From contig RFSE01000039.1 of the NCBI GenBank assembly GCA_009924135.1, positions 1-36,655 on the forward strand: DNA of 36,655 bases. The letters are read 5' to 3'. The notes under the pieces were generated by a model. That model saw only the letters and a list, made by a program, of their open reading frames with translations. It was not told the DNA's origin and ran no database searches. This DNA comes from Pseudomonadota bacterium (lineage in GTDB: Bacteria; Verrucomicrobiota; Verrucomicrobiia; Limisphaerales; SXTU01). Below are positions 1 to 7,319 of this stretch, piece after piece (positions within the stretch are counted from its first letter, which is position 1; every line of letters begins with the position of its first letter). A program made the translations under genes and the position numbers.

Positions 1-3
1 TTT

Positions 4-160
4 TTGGCCACAGATGAACACAGATAAGCACAGATGGGAAAGGACAGGCATGAGCGCGTCGCTCGTGCGGCACCTTCACTCTGGTGGCAACTTTTTTGCA
101 TTTGGACACGCGATCAAAGAATTCCCATCTGTGTTTATCTGTGTCCATCTGTGGCTAAAA
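4..160. repeat. Inverted-repeat pair, CACAGAT family
   Basis: Two arms at 4-38 and 124-160 are near-perfect reverse complements. Each is built from a short CACAGAT-type unit repeated three times (ccacagatgaacacagat in the left arm). The spacer of about 85 bp has no visible gene. The element ends just before the DUF1501 start codon at 175 and leaves no good Shine-Dalgarno there. Related single arms (accacggataaacacgga) occur near 29507. This is probably a dispersed non-coding element; it could fold into a long hairpin in RNA. Confidence 0.75.
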
Positions 161-174
161 TAATTTCCTGATTT

Positions 175-1626
175 ATGTTCGGCCAATACGCTCCCAACGA
201 ACTCGCCCTGCCGTCCCGCCGCCGGTTTTTACAACGCGCCGGGCTTGGGCTCGGCTCCGTCGCGCTCGGTACGCTGCTGCATGAGCAGGCGCGTGCCGGG
301 ATTGCGCCGGTGAACCCGCTCGCCGCCCGCCCGCCGCTGTTCCCCGCCAAAGCCAAACGCATCGTGTGGCTGTTCATGACCGGCGCGCCGTCGCAGGTGG
401 ACACCTGGGATTACAAGCCCGAGCTGCAAAAGCGCAACGGCGAGGTCCTGCCCGGCAGCGACCCGAAGACCGGTTTCTTCACGACCAGCGGCAAGATTCT
501 CAAGTCGCCCTTCGGCTGGAACCAGCACGGGCGTTCCGGCTCCTGGGTCTCGGACATTCTGCCGCACCTTTCGAAACACGTGGACGACATGGCGTTCATC
601 CACTCGATGCACCTGCGCGCGAACAATCACGCGCCTGCTTCGATGGAACTTATGTGCGGCGTGGACCGGCCCGGCCTGCCCAGCGCCGGGGCGTGGGTCA
701 CCTACGGCCTCGGTGCGGACAACCAGAATCTCCCCGCGTTTGTCGTGCTGCACGAGACGCGGCCGCGCGGTGACGACCAGATTTGGAGCGCGGGTTTTCT
801 GCCCAAGACTTTTCAGGCGCTCACGCTCGACGCCCGGCGGAAGGAAGTGATCGACAACCTGGCCCGCGCCAAGGACGAGTCCGAGTCGCAGCAGCGCGCG
901 TCGCTCGACCTGTTGCAGTCCCTCAACCGCGACCACGCGCAGGCCCGTCCGACGCAGGCGGATTTGCTCTCGCGCATCAACTCGTTTGAACTCGCCTACC
1001 GCATGCAGATGGCCGCGCCCGAGGCGATGGACATCGCGAATGAATCTCCCGCCACGCGCCAGCTCTATGGCGTGGACAAGAAGGAAACGGAGACCTTCGG
1101 CCGGCAGTGCCTCATCGCGCGGCGGCTGCTCGAACGCGGCGTGCGCTTCGTCCAAATTTTTGCCGGGAAGGGCACCGGCGGCGACGGCAGCGTGAATGAC
1201 GTGCCGTGGGACGGACATAACAACATCGAGACGAACCACCGTTCCTGCGGCGCGGCGACGGACCAGCCCGCAGCCGCGTTGCTCACGGACCTCAAGCTGC
1301 GCGGGATGCTCGAGGACACCATCGTCGTGTGGGGTGGCGAGTTTGGGCGCACGAGCGATTCCCAAGGCAGCGTGGGCCGCGACCACAACCCCAAGGGCTT
1401 CACCATCTGGATGGCGGGCGGCGGCGTGAAGGGCGGCGTCCATTACGGCGCAACCGACGAATTCGGCTACAAGGCGGTCGAAGACAAGGTCCACGGCAAC
1501 GATCTTCACGCGACCATTCTGCACCTGCTGGGCATGGACCATGAAAAGCTCACCTACCGTCACAATGGACGTGATTACCGCCTGACTGACGTGGGCGGGC
1601 ACGTGATCAGGGATTTGATTGCTTGA
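175..1626 (+). CDS. Tat-exported DUF1501 family protein
   Basis: This is a 483-residue protein of the DUF1501 family, which belongs to the alkaline phosphatase/sulfatase-like superfamily and is abundant in Planctomycetes and Verrucomicrobia. The N-terminus carries a twin-arginine signal (SRRRFLQRAG, residues 14-23) followed by a hydrophobic stretch, so export in folded form by Tat is expected. Family-typical segments include WLFMTGAPSQVDTWDYKP near residue 65, the DGHNNIETNH region near 350 and VWGGEFGRTSDSQG near 387. The reaction is not established for the family. In these phyla such genes usually follow a DUF1549/DUF1553 cytochrome-like gene; the partner, if present, would lie before the window. 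The start at 175 gives a complete Tat signal although the ribosome-binding site is poor. It is separated from pelA by a repeat and is not obviously part of the Pel block. Confidence 0.9.
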   Translation: MFGQYAPNELALPSRRRFLQRAGLGLGSVALGTLLHEQARAGIAPVNPLAARPPLFPAKAKRIVWLFMTGAPSQVDTWDYKPELQKRNGEVLPGSDPKTGFFTTSGKILKSPFGWNQHGRSGSWVSDILPHLSKHVDDMAFIHSMHLRANNHAPASMELMCGVDRPGLPSAGAWVTYGLGADNQNLPAFVVLHETRPRGDDQIWSAGFLPKTFQALTLDARRKEVIDNLARAKDESESQQRASLDLLQSLNRDHAQARPTQADLLSRINSFELAYRMQMAAPEAMDIANESPATRQLYGVDKKETETFGRQCLIARRLLERGVRFVQIFAGKGTGGDGSVNDVPWDGHNNIETNHRSCGAATDQPAAALLTDLKLRGMLEDTIVVWGGEFGRTSDSQGSVGRDHNPKGFTIWMAGGGVKGGVHYGATDEFGYKAVEDKVHGNDLHATILHLLGMDHEKLTYRHNGRDYRLTDVGGHVIRDLIA

Positions 1627-1641
1627 GGCGGGTCTGATGGG

Positions 1642-1745
1642 CTGTAGCGGCGCTCTGTGAGCGCCGAGTTGGACTGTCTACGGGACATTGGAGCGGCGCA
1701 TGGCGACAGGGCGCGCAACTCGGCGGTCACAGACCGCCGCAACAG
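1642..1745. repeat. Inverted-repeat pair, GCGGCGGTCTGTGACCGCCG family
   Basis: Arms at about 1642-1671 and 1716-1745 are reverse complements with few mismatches. Each arm is itself a small palindrome (for example ggcgctctgtgagcgcc). They sit between the DUF1501 stop and the pelA start. There is no T-tract typical of an intrinsic terminator, but the strong stems could still attenuate read-through. The arms resemble those at 10125-10219, after the second pelB gene, so block 1 of the Pel genes is bracketed by the same repeat family. Confidence 0.7.
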
Positions 1746-1860
1746 GGTGGCGCGTTCTGCGGACTTGGCCTTGAACTGTGAAACTCCCGCCCCCACCACG
1801 GCCCGGCTCGCGCCTTTACTTCATCCGGCGGCGGCTTATCCTCGCGCCGTTGCATCCGGA

Positions 1861-4800
1861 ATGAGTTCGTCCCGCCAGCCTGTCCGACTTGCCGTCGGAT
1901 TCGTTCTCGCCTGCTGGTTGGGCTTGGCCGCCATTGGCCTGCGTGCGGCGACGTTCTGCATCAACTACTCCGCCACGCCCGATGTCGCGGCGCTTCGCGA
2001 TTTTGACATCTCCATCCTCAGCCCCGAGGCGCGCGTGGACGTGGGGGCGTTGCAACGCATGGGGCATCGCAGCTACGCCTACCTGAGCGTGGTCGAGGTG
2101 GCCAAGGACGCGCCCTATCGTGCGGAGCTGGCCCTGCGGCATGTCCCGTTGCTCGGCAAGAATGAAATCTGGCTCGGCGACCTGGCGGATGTCTCGCAGC
2201 CGGCCTGGGCTGATTTTGTGGTGAACACGCTGGCCGTGCGCGCCGTGCAGAAGGGTTACTCCGGCTTCTTTCTCGACACGGCCGACAGCCTTGAACTGCT
2301 GGAGAAGCAGTTTCCCCAACGGGGCACCGCCTTCCGCGACGGCATGGTCACGCTGATCAAGGCGCTCAAAGCGAAGTTCCCGCAGCACCCGATCATCCTC
2401 AACCGCGGCTTCCCGCTGCTGGCGCGGCTCACCGGCACGGTGGATGGCGTGCTGGCGGAATCGCTTTTCCGCAAATTTGACTTCAAGGAGAAGCGCTACG
2501 TCGCGGTGGATGCCGCCGGCTCACAGTGGCTGCTCAACATCCTGCGCACCATCAACCAGGCCGGCTTGCCGGTGTATGTCGTGGACTATGTGGATGCGCA
2601 GGAGACGGTGCAGGCCGAGGACGTGGCACGCCGCATTGCCGGTGTCGGATTTACGCCCTTCATCAGCACCGTGGAACTTGATGGCCGGCTGCTTGCGCCC
2701 CGTCCCAAGTCCCGCTCGGTTCCGGTGCCGGCGGTCATCCCCCAATCCGTGCCGCAGTTGCCACCGGCTTTGCCGTCCCTTTCCGGAGGAACCCCGGCGG
2801 CTCGCGCACCCTTGGCACCGGGTGGTAATTCATCCCCCCTGCAGGCGGGTGAAATGCCGCGTTTCGTGCTGACCCTCTTTGGTAATCGTGAAGCGGATGT
2901 GGAAGATCTCGTGCGGTGGCCGGTGGATAGCGGTGTAGCCCAGGTCGCGCAGATGCCCTTGGAGTGGCTTGGCTACGAGGTGGATTACCTCAACGTAAAC
3001 CAGCAGGAACTGCCCGGCTCGCTCGACACGCGCTATGCCGCCGTGATTCTGGACCGCTACCTTGATCTGCCGCGCAACAAGGAGGCGGCGGTCGCCGACT
3101 GGCTCATCGCGCAAAAAGAGCGGGGACGCAAAATCATCTTTTTCGGAGCGTTGCCCTTCAACGACAGTGCTGTCCTTGAACGCGTGCTCAAGGCGTTTGG
3201 TTGCGGTGGCTCCGGCCGTGCCGTGAAGGGCGTCACCGGACTCCGCACGCAAACCGTGAGTCCCGCGCTCAACTTTGAAGCCAAGGTGAACCTCACCCCG
3301 GTCGGCTTCCGCGAACTGCGCGCCCCGGCTGGCAGCGAAGTGCTCTTTTCCCTCGCCGCAGGTGACGGGCTGCAGTTCGACCCGCTCTTCATCGCGCCCT
3401 GGGGTGGGATGATGCTGGAACCTTACGCGCTCTTCCGACGCCCCGATCTCGACGAACTGTGGCTGGTGGACCCGTTTCACTTCTTTCAGCGTGCCCTCGG
3501 CGGCGTGCCCATGCCCGTCCCCGACACCACCACCCGCGATGGCGCGCGGATCTTCTTCTCGCACATCGATGGTGACGGTTTCCGGCACTCGTCGAGCGTG
3601 GAGCCGGGGTTGCGCTCGGGTGAAATCATCGTCGAGCGTATCATCAAGCAGTATCCCTTCCCGTTCACCGTCTCCTTCATCGAAGCAGAAGTGCGCGGGA
3701 TTGTGGCCGGGCAAAAGGTTGGCGATGCGGAGTTGCTCACGCGGCAGGCCCGGGAAGTACTCGCCCTGCCCAAGGTCGAGGCCGCGTCGCACGCCTACAC
3801 GCATCCGTTTTACTGGAACGCCGGCGATCGTACAGTGAAGGAATACGCGCGGGCCAATCTTCAGCTGGCCCCGCCGCATGACCACCCGGGCGCGCCAGTG
3901 GACCTGCGCCGCGAAATCGCCGGCTCGGTGGACTACATCGAACGGGAGCTGTGTCCGCCCGGCAAGCGCGTGAAGATTTTCCTGTGGTCGGGCAACTGCC
4001 GCCCGTGGCCCGAGGCGTTGCGGCTGGTGCGCGAGCTGGGTATTGAAAACATGAACGGCGGCGAGACGGCCGTCAGCCGTAAACGTCCATCCGTCACCCG
4101 CGTCTCCGCTCGCGCGGTGCCGTGGGAGGGCGAATTGCAAATCACCTCGGCGAACGAAAACGAAAACATTTACCGGGAGCGCTGGGCCGTGAGCGGGGAC
4201 ACCGAATCGCCGTTCTTCGGTGGCTTTCTGCTCGCACAGGACGGCTTCGAGCGCATGGAACAGCCGCGCCGCCTCAAGCCGGTGAACATCTACTTCCACT
4301 TTTACAGCGGTGACAACCTCGCCTCCCTCAACGCGCTCACGCGGCTCTTTGACTGGGCCACGCGTCAGGAGCTGCACGCGATCACCGCTGCCGATTACGC
4401 CCGGCTGGTGCGCGATGCCCGCAGTGCGCGGGTCATCCGTGAGTCCGATACCCGCTGGACGCTCGTAACTGGCGGGGCGGTCCGCACCTTCCGACTACCG
4501 AAGTCCGCGTTGGTGCCCGACCTGGCGGCGAGCCGGGGCGTGACGGGCTGGCGGGTGACCGGGGACGTGATCTATGTTCACACGGACGGCTCGCCGCGTG
4601 TGGAACTGGCCCTGAGCAGCAGCCCGTCGGCGCATTTGCGGCTGGAGCAAAGCACGGCGGAAATCCAATTCACCCGGCTGACGGCCCGCGAAGCGGCGTT
4701 CACCGTGCGTGATGTCCGGCCCTGCCAGGTGACCCTGGGTGGCTTGGCCGCCCGTGCCACGGCCTCCCTCATGGTGAACGGTAAACCTTTCACCGCGCAG

Positions 4801-4866
4801 GGCGACGCGACTGGCAACCTCAAACTGGAACTGCCCGCCGAGGCTAAAGTGGAAATCAGATTATGA
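1861..4866 (+). CDS. pelA: PelA-like glycoside hydrolase/polysaccharide deacetylase
   Basis: This 1001-residue periplasmic protein matches the PelA architecture of the Pel exopolysaccharide system. In that family PelA deacetylates the GalNAc-rich polymer and also carries an endo-acting hydrolase domain. Residues 1-29 look like a signal peptide. A GH114-like TIM-barrel domain follows (about 30-280), with GFFLDTAD at 135-142 (D139, D142) and LAES with E200 at the positions expected for the acid residues. A middle region (about 330-540) is followed by a CE4-like deacetylase with SHIDGDGF (D570, D572) and SHAYTHPF (H644, H648), the expected metal ligands. A beta-rich tail ends the protein. The frame is open from 1657, but the ATG at 1861 is chosen because it begins a proper signal peptide and lies after the repeat. 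The two pelB-like genes follow on the same strand. Confidence 0.88.
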   Translation: MSSSRQPVRLAVGFVLACWLGLAAIGLRAATFCINYSATPDVAALRDFDISILSPEARVDVGALQRMGHRSYAYLSVVEVAKDAPYRAELALRHVPLLGKNEIWLGDLADVSQPAWADFVVNTLAVRAVQKGYSGFFLDTADSLELLEKQFPQRGTAFRDGMVTLIKALKAKFPQHPIILNRGFPLLARLTGTVDGVLAESLFRKFDFKEKRYVAVDAAGSQWLLNILRTINQAGLPVYVVDYVDAQETVQAEDVARRIAGVGFTPFISTVELDGRLLAPRPKSRSVPVPAVIPQSVPQLPPALPSLSGGTPAARAPLAPGGNSSPLQAGEMPRFVLTLFGNREADVEDLVRWPVDSGVAQVAQMPLEWLGYEVDYLNVNQQELPGSLDTRYAAVILDRYLDLPRNKEAAVADWLIAQKERGRKIIFFGALPFNDSAVLERVLKAFGCGGSGRAVKGVTGLRTQTVSPALNFEAKVNLTPVGFRELRAPAGSEVLFSLAAGDGLQFDPLFIAPWGGMMLEPYALFRRPDLDELWLVDPFHFFQRALGGVPMPVPDTTTRDGARIFFSHIDGDGFRHSSSVEPGLRSGEIIVERIIKQYPFPFTVSFIEAEVRGIVAGQKVGDAELLTRQAREVLALPKVEAASHAYTHPFYWNAGDRTVKEYARANLQLAPPHDHPGAPVDLRREIAGSVDYIERELCPPGKRVKIFLWSGNCRPWPEALRLVRELGIENMNGGETAVSRKRPSVTRVSARAVPWEGELQITSANENENIYRERWAVSGDTESPFFGGFLLAQDGFERMEQPRRLKPVNIYFHFYSGDNLASLNALTRLFDWATRQELHAITAADYARLVRDARSARVIRESDTRWTLVTGGAVRTFRLPKSALVPDLAASRGVTGWRVTGDVIYVHTDGSPRVELALSSSPSAHLRLEQSTAEIQFTRLTAREAAFTVRDVRPCQVTLGGLAARATASLMVNGKPFTAQGDATGNLKLELPAEAKVEIRL

Positions 4867-4963
4867 GGAATGCAGATAAACACCTGCCTTACTGGGCGCA
4901 ACTTCGCTTTGGCTTGTTCCGGCCTGCCGGTCTTCCTGATAATCGTCGGCGGATGAAAATCTG

Positions 4964-7249
4964 ATGGCCCTTCCCGCCCGCCAACCTTCCACCGTCTTCC
5001 CACCCTGGCTGCTGATCGGGGTGGCGGTGATCTGTGCTGGCATCGCGCTCTGGCTGATCCCCACGGAACGCGGTCTGCTGGAGCGCCAGCTCGCGGACAA
5101 GGCGTGGGGCAACGCCCTGAAGACGCTGAACAACCTGCCGGAGCGGGAACGCGCCCGGCATGCGCGCCGGTATGCGCTGCTGGAGATCGACCTCGAACGC
5201 CGCCTGTTGGCCAAGGACGATCCGCTGGCGTTGCGCAACCTGCTCGCCCGCGCCTGCAAGCTCGCCGCCCCGTTCAAGTTCGACCCCGCGTTCATGGAGT
5301 CCATCACCGCCCTGTTGGATCAGGTGCAGGACCCGGAGGCCGCCTTCAAACTGCTGGGGCCGTCGCTGCCTCTGTTGCCCGTCGATGTGCGCCCGACGCT
5401 TTACGAAGTTCTGGTGAAGAAGGCCCTCGCAGCGGCGAAGCCCGTGTTGGCGATGCAAATTTACGCTCAATACTGGCAGTCCAATCCCAACGAGGCGACC
5501 ACCTTGAAACTCATCGCTCTGACGCGGCAGGCCGGTCAGCCAGCCCAGGGCTTGCGGGTGGTGGACGAATTTGCGCGGCGGGCCGGCCGGCAGCTGGTGC
5601 GCGTGTCACCCCGGTTGGCGTGGGAACGCATCACGCTGCTGCGCGAAACCGGCCAGCCGGGCGAGGCGTATGGTGCAATCCGCGAATTGATGGCGGTGGT
5701 CGAAGCCCCGGAGCGCGAACGGCTGTTCGGCCTGCTGATGACCACGGCCCGCGAATCGAGCCGGCTCGGTGAGCTGCTGCCGGAAATTCAAAAGCGCGCC
5801 CTGGCCCAGCCGGAGAACGCGCAGCTCTGGCGGATGCTGGCCGAGCTGGCGCTTGCGGGCGGAGATCAGAAGGGGGCCATGGAGGCGCTGCGCCGCATTG
5901 TGGCGTTGGAACCCAACGACCGTTCGCATCACCTGCACCTCGCCCAGCTCTACGAGTGGAACGCTGCGCCCAATGATGCCTTCGACCAATATCTCATCGC
6001 GTTGCGTCTGAAAGAACCTGCGGCCATTGAGCGGCTCATCGCGCTGGTGCCCGGCCTCTATCGTGATGCCGATCTCGCGAAAGCCCTGGCCGAAGCAGGC
6101 GACCTGCTAGATCGCAAAAAGCACGCGCCATTTCTCGCACGATTGGAGGCGAACATCGGCAACTTCGAGAAGGCCGAGGCCTATTACAATGGGCTGCTGC
6201 GTGATCCCAACGTCAGCCTGGCCGTGATGAAGGAGTTCGCCCGGCTCCAGCTCGACCTGGCAAACTACGAAAAGGCGCTGCCCATTCTGTCGCGCATCCT
6301 GCAGAAAGCGCCCAACGACCCGCCGACCCTCGGAGCCATGGCCGAATGTTACTTCCGGCTGGGCGATTATCCGAAGTCGCTGGCCCTCTATCAGCAGCTG
6401 GTCGAGAAGGCTCCGGATAAGACCACGGTCGAGGGCCTGCTCACGCTCGCCGAGAGCATGGGCAAGCTCGACATCGCCGCCGATGCGCTCGACGAATGGC
6501 TGCGCCGCTCGTCGCAGCCCTCGTCCAAGGATTTCCAGCGGCTGGCTTATTTCCAAGGGGTGGCGGGCCGGGGAGACAAGGTGCGCGAGGCCCTGGTTCA
6601 CGGGCTCGAACGGTTTCCGCAGGACGAGACGCTCCGGCGGCAACTCGTGTATGCGCTTTCCGATCTCGGAAAATTCAGCGAGGCCGCCGACGCCCTTCGC
6701 CCGCATCCCGACCTGCGCGAGGATGATGAATTGACGAAGCTCTACTTGAGCTTGTTGCTTCAGGCGAAACGGCTTACCGATGCGGAACAATTTGTCACGC
6801 GCGAGCTGACCCCGGAGCGGGTCGAGAAACTCGGGCTGATCGCCACGGTCGCCAGCGTGTACGAGGCCAATGGCAACTGGCAGGGCGCGCTGGGACTCTA
6901 CGAAAAGCTCCACCGGCAGGACCACGCGAACATGTCCTACGGCCTCGCTTATGCCCGCTTGCTGATCCGTGCGAACCGCCAGCGCGATGCCTTGGAAGTA
7001 TTGCAGAGCTATCTGGACGCCACGTCGCCGGCGATGCACGAACTGGCAGCGCAGGTGCTGGCGGCTTCGCGGGATTTCAAACGCGCCGCGATCCATCAGC
7101 GCGCCTTTGTGGCCTCGAAACCGGAGAACGCCGGTCGGGCCTGGGGTTTTCTGGGTGACATCCTGCTCGCGCGCGGCGACAAGCAGGGCGCGCGGGTGGC
7201 TTATCAGCGGGCGATCCAGGAAATGCTCCGGTCACTGGCACCCATGTAA
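4964..7249 (+). CDS. pelB: PelB-like membrane-anchored TPR scaffold (N-terminal part of PelB)
   Basis: This 761-residue protein has one N-terminal membrane helix (about residues 13-33, PPWLLIGVAVICAGIALWLI) and then almost continuous TPR-type helical repeats to the end; examples are the segments near 280-350 and 430-500. This matches the N-terminal half of Pseudomonas PelB, which is an inner-membrane-anchored periplasmic TPR scaffold that binds PelA and fused to an outer-membrane barrel. Here the gene stops after the TPR part, and the barrel is encoded by the next gene 70 bp downstream. The gap to pelA is 97 bp, so co-transcription is likely. The assignment rests on architecture and position; TPR proteins are not diagnostic on their own. 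The start ATG at 4964 directly precedes the membrane anchor. Confidence 0.72.
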   Translation: MALPARQPSTVFPPWLLIGVAVICAGIALWLIPTERGLLERQLADKAWGNALKTLNNLPERERARHARRYALLEIDLERRLLAKDDPLALRNLLARACKLAAPFKFDPAFMESITALLDQVQDPEAAFKLLGPSLPLLPVDVRPTLYEVLVKKALAAAKPVLAMQIYAQYWQSNPNEATTLKLIALTRQAGQPAQGLRVVDEFARRAGRQLVRVSPRLAWERITLLRETGQPGEAYGAIRELMAVVEAPERERLFGLLMTTARESSRLGELLPEIQKRALAQPENAQLWRMLAELALAGGDQKGAMEALRRIVALEPNDRSHHLHLAQLYEWNAAPNDAFDQYLIALRLKEPAAIERLIALVPGLYRDADLAKALAEAGDLLDRKKHAPFLARLEANIGNFEKAEAYYNGLLRDPNVSLAVMKEFARLQLDLANYEKALPILSRILQKAPNDPPTLGAMAECYFRLGDYPKSLALYQQLVEKAPDKTTVEGLLTLAESMGKLDIAADALDEWLRRSSQPSSKDFQRLAYFQGVAGRGDKVREALVHGLERFPQDETLRRQLVYALSDLGKFSEAADALRPHPDLREDDELTKLYLSLLLQAKRLTDAEQFVTRELTPERVEKLGLIATVASVYEANGNWQGALGLYEKLHRQDHANMSYGLAYARLLIRANRQRDALEVLQSYLDATSPAMHELAAQVLAASRDFKRAAIHQRAFVASKPENAGRAWGFLGDILLARGDKQGARVAYQRAIQEMLRSLAPM

Positions 7250-7319
7250 TACTGCTGCGTTGCGCCGACGTTGCTTGCGCGCGGCCTTGAACTCTTTCTT
7301 AATCCTTCCACCAAGCTTT

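Noticed and set aside
229-1602. Long antisense frame opposite the DUF1501 gene
   Set aside because: High-GC shadow of a real gene: no ribosome-binding site, no family motifs and Arg/Ala/Val-rich composition.
175-1626. DUF1501 gene as part of the Pel system
   Set aside because: Separated by a palindromic repeat and 234 bp; the family is common in this phylum outside Pel loci.
2830-4377. Long antisense frame opposite pelA
   Set aside because: Shadow of a strongly supported gene; the translation has no recognisable domain.
6969-7319. N-terminal extension of the second pelB gene into the first
   Set aside because: The extension reads the other gene out of frame; the ATG at 7320 starts a proper signal peptide.
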